From NCBI GenBank assembly GCA_018712805.1, contig DVGI01000015.1:1-64000 (forward strand): a DNA stretch of 64,000 bases, read 5' to 3'. Within the stretch, counting starts at the first letter, position 1. Each line of letters begins with the position of its first letter. The notes below the pieces were generated by a model. That model was not told the DNA's origin, ran no database searches, and worked only from the letters and a program-made list of their open reading frames with translations. This document shows positions 1 to 8,145 of this stretch, one piece after another. This DNA comes from Candidatus Fimenecus excrementavium (GTDB lineage Bacteria; Bacillota; Clostridia; Oscillospirales; Acutalibacteraceae). Both the position numbers and the translations under genes were made by a program.

Positions 1-1
1 A

Positions 2-1171
2 CAGAAAAACATCGGCATGTTCGGCAACTACATCAACAGCTACACCTATAACCCGCAAACGCCGGTTTATAACGCAATGTTCGGTCTTAAGTATCTTGTC
101 AACAACGATTCGAGCGATTTGAATCCAGAAATTTACAAAGAACTTTTTGCCGAAGATATTTTTATTGCCAATGAAAACCAATATGCACTGCCGATTGCGT
201 TTTCCTGTAACGATGCTGTTTCAAACTGGGAAAGCGACAGCAGTCAGGACCCGTTCCAGGTTCAGCAATCTTGGTTTAGCGAAGCGACCGGTGTTGAGGA
301 AAATGTGTTCCAAAAAATCCCCGTGGACTATGTGGATTACAACAACGTTATGGACTTCTTGGACGAAGATTTACAGACCGGTCAGATTTCATTTACTAAA
401 ATGGATACAACAGCCAGCGCAAGCTTTACGTTGGAATTAACCCCGACCCAAACCGGCAATGTCTATGTCTTTGTGGAATCCTCACAAACCGGCTCGGCAA
501 CGATTTCCGGCAACCTGTTTTCTAAATCTGTGGACACAAACGACGGCTATATTGTCGATTTGGGCGTTTGTGAAGCCAACGAGACCATTTTCGTGGATAT
601 TCCGATTAACGCGACGGCAGACTCCGGAACAGTTGAATTTTACGCCTATATGCTCAATATGGACGTGTTCAAAAAAGGCTATGAAACGCTTGCAGACGGC
701 GGGCTTGATATCACAAGTTTCCAAGACACGCGAATAGAAGGCACGTTGACTGCCGGTGAAAACGAAATTGTGTTTACTTCTATCCCCTACGACAAAAACT
801 GGAACGTTTATGTTGACGGGCAGCGCGTGTACGGTGATGATGTTTTTGCGGTGTCAGACGGTTTGTTAGCATTTAAAATCGGCGCAGGCGAACACACGGT
901 TGTGTTCCAATATGCTTCCGCCGGTCTGCGGGTCGGTTGCTATGTTTCGATATTTACCATTTTGCTCGGAACACTTCTTGTCATTCTGCGCCGCCGCGAA
1001 GTCCTGTTCTATAAAAAACAGCGAACTGAAAAATGGAACGCTTTAGCAGACGCGCCGGACACAACAGCCTCTGATGAGAAGTCTGAAATTGATAATTTCA
1101 TTTCGGAATATTTGGATTTAGACGTCATTGTGGAAGATAAAAAGAAAGGCCCGCCTGAAGCAAAAGAATAA
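2..1171 (+). CDS. YfhO-family membrane protein, C-terminal part
   Basis: The reading frame is already open at base 2, so the gene begins outside the window and about 389 C-terminal residues are seen. The visible part is a beta-rich extracytoplasmic region followed by one hydrophobic segment (GCYVSIFTILLGTLLVIL), an RRR stop-transfer patch and a charged cytoplasmic tail. The motif NAMFGLKYLV near the start and the C-terminal pattern resemble the large multi-spanning YfhO proteins, which in Firmicutes are linked to glycosylation of cell-envelope polymers. The assignment is by pattern recognition. The gene ends in a strong terminator shared with the convergent gene to its right. Confidence 0.7.
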   Translation, partial: QKNIGMFGNYINSYTYNPQTPVYNAMFGLKYLVNNDSSDLNPEIYKELFAEDIFIANENQYALPIAFSCNDAVSNWESDSSQDPFQVQQSWFSEATGVEENVFQKIPVDYVDYNNVMDFLDEDLQTGQISFTKMDTTASASFTLELTPTQTGNVYVFVESSQTGSATISGNLFSKSVDTNDGYIVDLGVCEANETIFVDIPINATADSGTVEFYAYMLNMDVFKKGYETLADGGLDITSFQDTRIEGTLTAGENEIVFTSIPYDKNWNVYVDGQRVYGDDVFAVSDGLLAFKIGAGEHTVVFQYASAGLRVGCYVSIFTILLGTLLVILRRREVLFYKKQRTEKWNALADAPDTTASDEKSEIDNFISEYLDLDVIVEDKKKGPPEAKE

Positions 1172-1182
1172 GAAAACACAAC

Positions 1183-1216
1183 AAAAAAGAGCCTGCTTTT
1201 CGCAGGCTCTTTTTTT
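1183..1216. terminator. Bidirectional intrinsic terminator
   Basis: A perfect 14-base-pair stem (1183-1196 with 1202-1215) has a five-base loop, with an A-run on one side and a T-run on the other. It can end both the YfhO-like gene (+) and the liv operon (-). Confidence 0.9.
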
Positions 1217-1844
1217 AAAGCTTAATATCAAATTTAATTTCCGTATACGCTTTAATGAGCTGTGTACATTTTTCATAGCCCAAAAGCGACGAGTTCAAGC
1301 AAAGGTCATAGTTTCTGCAATCGTCCCAGTCGCGGCAGGTGTAATAGTGATAATAGTCACTGCGGTGGCGGTCAATCTTCTTGATTTTCCGTTCCGCGTC
1401 TTTTTCGTTGAGCGACTGCAAATCCATAACGGTTTTAATGCAATCCTCCATCGGCGCCCAAATAAAGGTTTTGACGACGTTGTCACGGTCTTTTAAAACG
1501 AAGTCCGCGCAACGACCGACGATAATACAGGATTCTTTATCCGCCAAATCCTTGATGATTTTCGCCTGATAGTTAAACAGGTTTTCATCGGAAACAAAAC
1601 TGCTGCTTTCCGGCGGAATCAAGTCCCCCACATATTTGTGAGTGCGCTTGTCTAAAAAGCTCTTGCGGACTTTTTCATCCAAATTGCCGAACATCTCCAA
1701 ATTGATGCCGCTTTCTTCCGAAGCCATATAGAAAAGCTCTCGGTCATAAAACGGAATTCCAAGCGCTTCTGACAACATTTTGCCGATGGTTTTACCACCG
1801 CTGCCATAGCCTCGCGCAATTGTGATAACAAAATGATTTGCCAT
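1215..1844 (-). CDS. Cytidylate kinase-like family protein
   Basis: About 209 residues. A P-loop-like ARGYGSGGKTIG lies at the N-terminus, followed by a segment like the nucleotide-binding core of the cytidylate kinase-like family (IIVGRCADFVL). The usual Cmk is about 220 residues and phosphorylates CMP/dCMP. This family is a divergent relative of unknown substrate found in clostridia, so a CMP kinase role should not be assumed. The ATG at 1844 is preferred because GGAAAGG precedes it; an upstream in-frame TTG at 1868 lacks a ribosome site. It is the last gene of the liv operon, starting 25 bases after livF stops. A D/H/Y/C-rich segment near residues 160-185 is unusual. Confidence 0.75.
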   Translation of the reverse strand: MANHFVITIARGYGSGGKTIGKMLSEALGIPFYDRELFYMASEESGINLEMFGNLDEKVRKSFLDKRTHKYVGDLIPPESSSFVSDENLFNYQAKIIKDLADKESCIIVGRCADFVLKDRDNVVKTFIWAPMEDCIKTVMDLQSLNEKDAERKIKKIDRHRSDYYHYYTCRDWDDCRNYDLCLNSSLLGYEKCTQLIKAYTEIKFDIKL

Positions 1845-1869
1845 TCCAAACACCAACCTTTCCGGCAAA

Positions 1870-2580
1870 TTATTCGCCGAGATAAGCCTTTTGAACGGAC
1901 TCGTTGTTCATCAAATCAGACGCCTTGCCGGAAAGCGTAATGTTACCGGTTTCAAGCACATACGCTCTGTCGGCAATAGAAAGCGCCTTTTTCGCGTTTT
2001 GTTCAACCAGCAAAACCGTTGTACCGCTCTCACTGATCACCTTAATTATATCAAATATTTCCGTAACTAGCAACGGGGAAAGGCCCATAGAAGGCTCATC
2101 CATTAAAATAATCCGCGGTTTGCTCATCAACGCACGACCCATTGCAAGCATTTGCTGTTCGCCGCCGGAAAGTGTGCCGGCAACCTGGTTTTTGCGTTCC
2201 TCCAATCTCGGGAAACGCTCATATACCATTTTCAGAGACTGGGCAATTTCATTTTTGTCTTTTCTCGTGTAAGCGCCGAGTTTCAAATTTTCCAAAACAC
2301 TCAGCTGCTGGAAAATACGCCGACCTTCCGGCACGTGCGCCATACCCATGGAAACAATCTTATGCGCCGGCGTTTTGGTAAGCTCCTTGCCCTCAAACAA
2401 AATGCTGCCGGATTTCGCGGGAACAAGCCCTGTAATCGTGTGCAAAATGGTTGTTTTACCGGCACCGTTGGCGCCGATCAGCGCAATAACCTCGCCTTGA
2501 TTGACTTCAAAAGAGATGCCTTTAATCGCGCGAATCACGCCGTAACAGACCTCTAAGTCTTTAATTTCAAGCATAGCCAT
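1870..2580 (-). CDS. livF: Branched-chain amino acid ABC transporter ATPase LivF
   Basis: 236 residues, the normal length for LivF. It has a Walker A GANGAGKTT at residues 36-44, an ABC signature LSGGEQQ and a Walker B ILMDEPSMG. It is one of two ATPases that power uptake of leucine, isoleucine and valine, or related amides, through LivHM at the inner face of the membrane. The start at 2580 follows AAGGAAGG. It lies 16 bases behind livG in a five-gene transporter operon read livJ, H, M, G, F. The exact substrate cannot be read from the ATPase. Confidence 0.95.
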   Translation of the reverse strand: MAMLEIKDLEVCYGVIRAIKGISFEVNQGEVIALIGANGAGKTTILHTITGLVPAKSGSILFEGKELTKTPAHKIVSMGMAHVPEGRRIFQQLSVLENLKLGAYTRKDKNEIAQSLKMVYERFPRLEERKNQVAGTLSGGEQQMLAMGRALMSKPRIILMDEPSMGLSPLLVTEIFDIIKVISESGTTVLLVEQNAKKALSIADRAYVLETGNITLSGKASDLMNNESVQKAYLGE

Positions 2581-2596
2581 AATGAAAAGTCCTTCC

Positions 2597-3355
2597 TTAT
2601 TCGCCGAGATACGCCGTAATGACTTCGGGGTTACTCAACACTTCTGAGGTTTTCCCCTGCGCGAGCACTTTACCGAAGTTTAAAACAGTCAGTTTTTCGC
2701 AAATACCGGAAACAAGACGCATGTCGTGTTCAATCAGCAAAATCGTCATGTCAAACTCTTTGCGGACAAATTTTATAGTATCCATGAGTTCGGCGGTTTC
2801 ATTCGGGTTCATACCGGCGGCAGGTTCATCCAAAAGCAACAGCTTCGGGTTCGTAGCAAGCGCACGGGCGATTTCCAGCTTACGCTGTTTACCGTAAGGC
2901 AGGTTAGATGCCAATAAATCGGCTTCATCCTGCAAATCAAATACTTTGAGGAGTTCCATTGCTCGCGCATTCATTTTCTTTTCAGTTTTGAAAAATGTCG
3001 GCAGTCTGAAAATGCCGGAAAACGTACTGTATTTATATTGATTGTGCAACCCGGCTTTGACATTATCGAGAACGCTCAGCTGAGAAAACAGACGGATATT
3101 TTGAAAAGTACGCGCCACGCCCAACTTATTGATTTCGATTTGTTTTTTACCGGTGATATTTTTGCCGTCCAAAACAATTTCGCCGGCCGTCGGCTTATAA
3201 ACGCCGGTCAGCATATTAAAAACGGTGGTTTTACCGGCGCCGTTCGGACCGATCAAGCCGTAAAGCTCGCCTTTTTCAATGTCCAGGTTAAACTCGTCAA
3301 CCGCGCGAAGTCCGCCGAACTGAATTCCTAAATTCTTAATTGAAAGCAGTGCCAT
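2597..3355 (-). CDS. livG: Branched-chain amino acid ABC transporter ATPase LivG
   Basis: 252 residues. Walker A GPNGAGKTT is at 36-44. The signature is the LivG variant LPYGKQRKLEIARAL rather than LSGGQ, and Walker B is LLLLDEPAAGMNP. The LPYG signature and the C-terminal extension separate LivG from LivF. Its ATG overlaps the stop of livM by one base (TAATG on the minus strand), which suggests translational coupling. It partners with LivF in one hydrolysis unit. Confidence 0.95.
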   Translation of the reverse strand: MALLSIKNLGIQFGGLRAVDEFNLDIEKGELYGLIGPNGAGKTTVFNMLTGVYKPTAGEIVLDGKNITGKKQIEINKLGVARTFQNIRLFSQLSVLDNVKAGLHNQYKYSTFSGIFRLPTFFKTEKKMNARAMELLKVFDLQDEADLLASNLPYGKQRKLEIARALATNPKLLLLDEPAAGMNPNETAELMDTIKFVRKEFDMTILLIEHDMRLVSGICEKLTVLNFGKVLAQGKTSEVLSNPEVITAYLGE

Positions 3356-4452
3356 TATGACTTCGCCTCCTTATCAAGCGTATTGCCTTTTTTGCGGTTA
3401 CGCAAGAAGTTGGTAATTGAGATTTTCTCTTTAAACACATTCAGTCGTTCGTTATTGTTGGCAAGCATCAGCAAAATCAGCACAATGGAATAAATCAACA
3501 TTCGATAGTCGTTTAAGCTGCGGAGATATTCCGGCAGTGCCGTCAAAATAACAGCTGCGATAATCGAACCACGTGTGCTCCCGATTCCGCCGAGCACCAC
3601 AAAGACCAAAATCGTAATCGACATGTTGTAACCGAAGTTTTTGGAAGTCGCGGTAAGAGACGAAAGGTTGTGCGCATACAAAACGCCTGCGATGCCTGCA
3701 AAGAACGCAGAAATCATGAAAACAATCAGTTTGTATTTTGTAACATTGATCCCAATAGATTCCGCAGCAATGCGGTTGTCGCGAATTGCCATAACCGCGC
3801 GGCCGGTTCGGGAATTAATCAGGTTTAACGAAACGACAACAGTAATCAGCAACAAAATGAAGCCGATTAGGAATGTCGAATCTTTCGGCGTACCCGTAAT
3901 GCCCAGAGCACCTTTAATAATCATTTTGCCATCCGCTTCAAGGCCGAGCGCTTGTGAGCTTTCCAAGGAAACATGTAAGCCTTTGGAATCAATCCCGACA
4001 TACAGCAAATTGACAATGTTTTTAATGATTTCGCCGAAAGCCAAGGTAACAATTGCCAAGTAATCGCCTTTTAAGCGCAGAACCGGGATACCGATTATGA
4101 GTCCGAAGAACGCCGCTACAATGCCACCGAGCAGTAAAGCCAGCAAGAAGCGAAGCCAGTCTTGCGGAATGGCATCGGCAAAGGTTACCGAGAAAAACGC
4201 ACTGGCGTAAGCGCCGACGCACATAAAGCCCGCGTGCCCTAATGACAGGTCACCCAAAATACCGACAACCAGGTTTAAGGAAACAGCCAAAATGGAATAG
4301 GTGCAAATCGGCACCAAAAGACCGTTTAAAAGGCTGGAAATCGAGTCGGTCGAAATGAGCGTTTGCATCACGATGAAGAACACAAGCAGCATCGCATAGG
4401 TAATCAGATTGCTTTTAGTAGATAATTTTAATTTTTTTGCTTTTTCCGCCAT
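3355..4452 (-). CDS. livM: Branched-chain amino acid ABC permease LivM
   Basis: About 365 residues with eight or more hydrophobic helices. It carries the family landmarks LSLGHAGFMCVGAY, RLKGDYLAIVTLAFGEI and a C-terminal GGIGSTRGSIIAA. It forms the membrane channel with LivH. The ATG at 4452 is chosen because GAGGTGA lies six bases upstream; the frame is open for 20 more codons, but those overlap livH and have no ribosome site. Only about ten bases separate it from the livH stop. Confidence 0.93.
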   Translation of the reverse strand: MAEKAKKLKLSTKSNLITYAMLLVFFIVMQTLISTDSISSLLNGLLVPICTYSILAVSLNLVVGILGDLSLGHAGFMCVGAYASAFFSVTFADAIPQDWLRFLLALLLGGIVAAFFGLIIGIPVLRLKGDYLAIVTLAFGEIIKNIVNLLYVGIDSKGLHVSLESSQALGLEADGKMIIKGALGITGTPKDSTFLIGFILLLITVVVSLNLINSRTGRAVMAIRDNRIAAESIGINVTKYKLIVFMISAFFAGIAGVLYAHNLSSLTATSKNFGYNMSITILVFVVLGGIGSTRGSIIAAVILTALPEYLRSLNDYRMLIYSIVLILLMLANNNERLNVFKEKISITNFLRNRKKGNTLDKEAKS

Positions 4453-4462
4453 ACCAATCACC

Positions 4463-5344
4463 TCAAACTTTCTCGTCAATTTTCTTGCCGAACAAACCGG
4501 TCGGTTTGACAAGAAGAACGATAATCAATACGCAGAACACGATGGTGTCAGAAAGCTGGGTGGAAATATACCCTTTGCTCAAATTCTCAATCACACCGAG
4601 CAAAATACCGCCGATCATCGCGCCGGGAATGGAGCCGATACCGCCGAAAACAGCCGCGACGAAAGCTTTAATACCGGGCATTGCACCGGTTGTGGACGAC
4701 AACGCCGGATAAGCAGAGCAAAGTAAAGCGCCGGCAATCGCCGCAAGCGCAGAACCAATGGCAAACGTCAGCGTAATTGTGCCGTTGACGTTGACACCCA
4801 TAAGTTGCGCCGCGCCTCTGTCTTCAGACACGGCAAGCATTGCGCGACCGGGCTTCGTTTTGTTGATAAACAAAGACAGCACAATCATTATGATCACGGA
4901 AACGATGATGGTGACAATCGTTTCACCGGAAATCACCAGCGCGCCGTCGAACAGGTGAATAGCCGGAATGGTGACAACGGAAGTAAAACTCTTTGTGCCG
5001 GAGCCGAAAATTAACAGCGCTGCATTTTGCAGGAAATAGCTGACGCCGATTGCCGTAATCAAAACCGCCAGCGAAGTCGCTTTGCGCAAAGGTTTGTAAG
5101 CAACGCGTTCAATGACGACACCGAGAACCGTACAAATGATAATTGCGCCGATAATACCGGCAGGCGTCGGCAATCCCCACGTGGTGCACATCGTGAAAAT
5201 TACATAGCCGCCGACCATAATGATATCGCCGTGTGCGAAGTTCAGCATTTTTGCAATTCCGTAAACCATTGTATAGCCTAAGGCTATCAGGGCATAAATA
5301 CTCCCTAAACTGATTCCGGAAACGAGATAGCTTAAAAAATCCAT
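4463..5344 (-). CDS. livH: Branched-chain amino acid ABC permease LivH
   Basis: About 293 residues, hydrophobic throughout. Family motifs are GISLGSIYALIALGYTMVYG at the N-terminus, LNFAHGDIIMVGGY and GGIGSIPGAMIGG near the C-terminus. It is the second permease half of the Liv transporter. The ATG at 5344 follows GGAGGAAG. A longer open frame runs upstream through an 18-base-pair inverted repeat, so that extension is very likely leader RNA and not protein. It is separated from livJ by about 140 bases with two strong hairpins, which may set the ratio of binding protein to permease. Confidence 0.93.
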   Translation of the reverse strand: MDFLSYLVSGISLGSIYALIALGYTMVYGIAKMLNFAHGDIIMVGGYVIFTMCTTWGLPTPAGIIGAIIICTVLGVVIERVAYKPLRKATSLAVLITAIGVSYFLQNAALLIFGSGTKSFTSVVTIPAIHLFDGALVISGETIVTIIVSVIIMIVLSLFINKTKPGRAMLAVSEDRGAAQLMGVNVNGTITLTFAIGSALAAIAGALLCSAYPALSSTTGAMPGIKAFVAAVFGGIGSIPGAMIGGILLGVIENLSKGYISTQLSDTIVFCVLIIVLLVKPTGLFGKKIDEKV

Positions 5345-5359
5345 TCGACTTCCTCCAAA

Positions 5360-5410
5360 TATATGCATTTTGAAAAACAGCAAAATCTGACATTTTTCAA
5401 AATGCATATA
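5360..5410 (-). other. Large hairpin directly upstream of livH ribosome site
   Basis: Perfect 18-base-pair inverted repeat (5360-5377 with 5393-5410) with a 15-base loop. It ends next to the GGAGGAAG of livH and no T-run follows, so it is not a standard terminator. It is likely an mRNA processing or stability element, or a translation control element between livJ and livH. That role is inferred. Confidence 0.75.
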
Positions 5411-5426
5411 GATTATATAACTTCAA

Positions 5427-5457
5427 GTATGCCGTATGGTATTTCCATACGGCATAC
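5427..5457 (-). other. Intercistronic hairpin after livJ
   Basis: Perfect 13-base-pair stem (5427-5439 with 5445-5457) with a five-base loop, 30 bases past the livJ stop. A T-run is lacking. Such hairpins behind binding-protein genes commonly protect the upstream mRNA and allow partial readthrough to the permease genes. Confidence 0.75.
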
Positions 5458-5486
5458 AGAAGTTTAATATTTTAGGAATTTAGAAA

Positions 5487-6662
5487 TTACAGAGCCTGAT
5501 AAGCGCCGGCTTTAATGACAACAGCTTTCGGGGCTTTCGACGGTTCACCGTCAGCAGTCCAGTGAATGCCTGTGCCGGTTACGCCGTCAACCGTAATCTG
5601 CGTCATAGCGGTCTTCATTGCATCGCAAATATCAGAAGCGCTCATATCCGCAGTGATACCGGCTTTTTCGATAGCAGCTTTAATGATGTAGATAGCATCA
5701 TAAGCGTCAGCCGCAAACTGGTTCATCGTGTCCGTGCCGTATTTTTCGGAATATTTCTTAACGAAGTTTACGGTGTATTCGTCAGTTGCATTAGCCGCAA
5801 ACGGCGTCAAAAGCATAACGCCCTCTGCAAGGGATTTATCAAAATTCGCCATGGTCAGAATACCGTCCAGCCCGTCACAGCCAAAGTATTTCACGTCTAA
5901 AGCCGCATTTTGAGCCTGCTTCAAAATCAAAGCAGCTTCACTATAATAAATCGGCAGGAATACAAGCTCAGCGCCGGAGCTCTTAACCGCCTGCAACTGT
6001 GCAGAAAAATCTTCATTGTTATCGCTGGTGAAAGACTGTGCAGTAACAACCTCAAGGCCCTTAACTTTTGCTTCCGCGTTAAATTTCTCATAAATACCGG
6101 AAGAATAAGAGTTGGAAGAATCATAGATAACTGCTACTTTTTTTGCCACGTTGTTGTCAGCGATATAGTCAGCCGAAGCAACACCCTGGTTCGGGTCGGA
6201 GAAGCAAACACGGAACGCATTGTCACCGCTGATTGCTTCCACAGCCGTTGCAGAAGGCGTCAAAACAAACATATTGTCTCTTGAAGCCTCGCCCTGGAAC
6301 GCGATGCAAGCATCCGAAGTAACAGTACCAATGGAAAGTTTCATGCCCCAGTCTTTCAGAACATTATAAGCGTTAACTGCTTTTTCCTGAGAGCCTTCGT
6401 CGTCTTCCAGTTTGAACTCAAGCTTAATGCCGTTGACACCGCCAGCTGCATTGATTTCGTCAACCGCAAGCTGCGCGCCGTTTTTAACACCATTACCATA
6501 CTGCGCATAGTCGCCGGTCAACGGACCGCTGCCGCCGATTTTCAGCGTAACTTCGCCGTTCGAGGTGGACCCTGTTGTGTCGCTATTGCTTCCGCAAGCT
6601 GCAAAACAAAGCGCAACCATTGTCAGCGCAAGCAAAGCGGCAATTACCTTTTTCATTTTCAT
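5487..6662 (-). CDS. livJ: Branched-chain amino acid ABC transporter substrate-binding lipoprotein
   Basis: 391 residues. The N-terminus is a lipoprotein signal (MKMKKVIAALLALTMVAL, then CFAACGS with the modified Cys in the FAAC lipobox). A Ser/Thr-Gly linker follows, then a type I periplasmic-binding fold (LKIGGSGPLTGDYAQYG, AVDEINAAGG, VAVIYDSSNSYSSG). It captures leucine, isoleucine, valine or a similar amino acid outside the membrane and delivers it to LivHM. The start at 6662 has GGGAGG eight bases upstream. It is the first gene of the operon and has its own strong promoter. Ligand identity is not fixed by the sequence. Confidence 0.93.
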   Translation of the reverse strand: MKMKKVIAALLALTMVALCFAACGSNSDTTGSTSNGEVTLKIGGSGPLTGDYAQYGNGVKNGAQLAVDEINAAGGVNGIKLEFKLEDDEGSQEKAVNAYNVLKDWGMKLSIGTVTSDACIAFQGEASRDNMFVLTPSATAVEAISGDNAFRVCFSDPNQGVASADYIADNNVAKKVAVIYDSSNSYSSGIYEKFNAEAKVKGLEVVTAQSFTSDNNEDFSAQLQAVKSSGAELVFLPIYYSEAALILKQAQNAALDVKYFGCDGLDGILTMANFDKSLAEGVMLLTPFAANATDEYTVNFVKKYSEKYGTDTMNQFAADAYDAIYIIKAAIEKAGITADMSASDICDAMKTAMTQITVDGVTGTGIHWTADGEPSKAPKAVVIKAGAYQAL

Positions 6663-6739
6663 AAGAATTGCCTCCCAATATATAATTTGCAGGATTAAAA
6701 ATTTATTCCTGCATATCGGACATAATTTATTTTGAAAGT

Positions 6740-6768
6740 AGTATATACTTTTGACAGTGATTTGTCAA
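6740..6768 (-). promoter_or_regulatory. liv operon promoter with dyad on the -35
   Basis: On the minus strand TTGACA (6768-6763), 17 bases, then TATACT (6745-6740). The -35 is half of a perfect dyad TTGACA-N6-TGTCAA spanning 6751-6768, and the -10 lies within a palindrome AGTATATACT (6740-6749). Both suggest a repressor site. Confidence 0.85.
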
Positions 6769-6848
6769 TAAAAATTCGCGATTTTTCAAGCATTTCGAAG
6801 GTGAAAAAACAACGAAAAAATGCATTTTGTATAGTGGAAAAATTTATA

Positions 6849-7739
6849 CTATTGCACAATTCCGCTGATTAAGAGACTTTCATAAGCCGCATCGAAGCAG
6901 TCCACAGCACCGTCCTGCATTAAATCCTGACGGAACAACAGCTCCCCTTCCGGCTGGTTTTCTGCAAAAACCGCCGTGTCTACTATAATCGCGTAATCCG
7001 CTAAATTCACAAGATCATCACAATTTACGTCGCCCTTGCGTGCGACGACAACCTCAAACGAAGCTGTATGTTTACCGCTGCGCACCGTAACCGTTTGATT
7101 GCCGGAGGAGTTTGTATCAAAGCCGAAAAGACCGAAGTCGGCTAATTCCTTTGTTGAACCGTTCGGAAACGTGGCAACAAGCGTCATCCCGGTTGTATCC
7201 AGAGGTTCTCCGCAAAAATAATATTTTTTTGTCGGCTGACTTGTCATTGTTAAAGATTGCGCGGTTACCGTTATGGACACAGAATCTGCCGAAAGACCGG
7301 AAATAGTTTGATTGTTCACATCAATGGCTTCTGAAACAATCGGTTCGATTTTTGTTGTGCCGACAGCACCATCTACAATGCGAAACCAAACAGTACAAAA
7401 CGTTTGTGTTGTCGCAACGGCTTCCATAGAAACAAATGAAAGTGTAACACTGTTATCAGGCGAAACGCCGGCTTCGGTTACCCCGCCGAAAGAACCGAAA
7501 TCGGCACGGACATATTGCAAGAAGCCTTCATCAAAGCGTAGTTTTAATTTGCAACCTGCTAAATTATACCCTCCGTCTACAGTTACCGTTACCGGAATCA
7601 ATCCGCCGTCCTGTATTGCGCCGGCGGAAACCGAAAATCCACGATTCAGAGCGGAAGTCGAAATCAGAGCTGCTTGTAAAACCATTGTTACACAAAGCGC
7701 TAAGGCAAGTACCCTCGCCAATCGTTTTGTAACGTGCAT
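6849..7739 (-). CDS. Secreted cohesin / Ig-like / dockerin protein
   Basis: 296 residues. The N-terminus is a Sec signal peptide (hydrophobic run about 10-30). Residues about 34-160 look like a cohesin domain: beta-rich, with GAIQDGGLIPVTVTVDGGYN and a YNLAGCKLKLRFDEGFL strand. Residues about 163-232 form a bacterial Ig-like module (TKKYYFCGEPLDTTGM, FDTNSSGNQTVTV). Residues about 235-296 are a type I dockerin with two calcium-binding repeats, GDVNCDDLVNLADYA and DLMQDGAVDCFDA. Cohesins bind dockerins, so a protein carrying both is an adaptor that can join one complex and recruit another partner. It stands alone with its own promoter at 7774-7802. Domain order is seen; the cellulosome role is inferred. 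Confidence 0.75.
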   Translation of the reverse strand: MHVTKRLARVLALALCVTMVLQAALISTSALNRGFSVSAGAIQDGGLIPVTVTVDGGYNLAGCKLKLRFDEGFLQYVRADFGSFGGVTEAGVSPDNSVTLSFVSMEAVATTQTFCTVWFRIVDGAVGTTKIEPIVSEAIDVNNQTISGLSADSVSITVTAQSLTMTSQPTKKYYFCGEPLDTTGMTLVATFPNGSTKELADFGLFGFDTNSSGNQTVTVRSGKHTASFEVVVARKGDVNCDDLVNLADYAIIVDTAVFAENQPEGELLFRQDLMQDGAVDCFDAAYESLLISGIVQ

Positions 7740-7773
7740 GAAACCACAACTTTTCTTTCAAAATTTCGTTAAC

Positions 7774-7802
7774 ATTTTACTATGATTCCCCTGTAAATTC
7801 AA
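7774..7802 (-). promoter_or_regulatory. Promoter of cohesin-dockerin gene
   Basis: Minus-strand TTGAAT (7802-7797), 17 bases, TAAAAT (7779-7774), about 35 bases before the start codon. Confidence 0.65.
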
Positions 7803-7892
7803 TATTTTTTTGATTTTTGAAGCCGTTTCGAGCCCATTCATTGCATAAATTTGTAAAAATATATAATTTTTATAACTTTCCGAAAAAAGTCC

Positions 7893-7921
7893 TTGATTTT
7901 TTCTTGATTGTCCGATATAAT
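7893..7921 (+). promoter_or_regulatory. tRNA-Ser promoter
   Basis: TTGATT (7893-7898), 17 bases, TATAAT (7916-7921). The predicted start lies about ten bases before the mature tRNA. Confidence 0.85.
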
Positions 7922-7937
7922 ATCAATCGTGCCAAAC

Positions 7938-8029
7938 GGAGAGTTGTCCGAGCTGGTCGAAGGAGCACGATTGGAAATCGTGTAACCGCCTAAAACGGTT
8001 CGAGGGTTCGAATCCCTTGCTCTCCGCCA
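7938..8029 (+). tRNA. tRNA-Ser (anticodon GGA)
   Basis: 92 bases with the CCA end encoded. The acceptor arm GGAGAGT pairs with GCTCTCC, the anticodon loop is TTGGAAA with anticodon GGA (reads UCC/UCU), a long variable arm is typical of class II serine tRNAs, and the T loop contains GGTTCGAATCC. It has its own promoter and terminator, so it is a single-gene unit. Confidence 0.97.
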
Positions 8030-8031
8030 CA

Positions 8032-8063
8032 AACACCTGCTGAATTTCAGCGGGTGTTTTTAT
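8032..8063 (+). terminator. tRNA-Ser terminator
   Basis: An 11-base-pair stem (8032-8042 with 8048-8058, one G-U) is followed by a T-run. Confidence 0.9.
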
Positions 8064-8097
8064 ATATTTCAAAAGAAAAGCATATTGTATGTTCATT

Positions 8098-8139
8098 AAA
8101 AATCCGCTGACTTTCCAAAAGAAAATCAGCGGATTTTTT
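8098..8139 (-). terminator. Terminator of the 5'-nucleotidase gene
   Basis: A perfect 13-base-pair stem (8098-8110 with 8126-8138) with flanking A and T runs works on both strands. It sits just after the nucleotidase stop. Confidence 0.88.
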
Positions 8140-8145
8140 GATAAT

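Noticed and set aside
7838..8032. Short frame on the minus strand across tRNA-Ser
   Set aside because: The sequence is a clear class II tRNA with promoter and terminator, so the frame is an artefact (the product begins WRRARDSNPRT, the common tRNA-antisense peptide).
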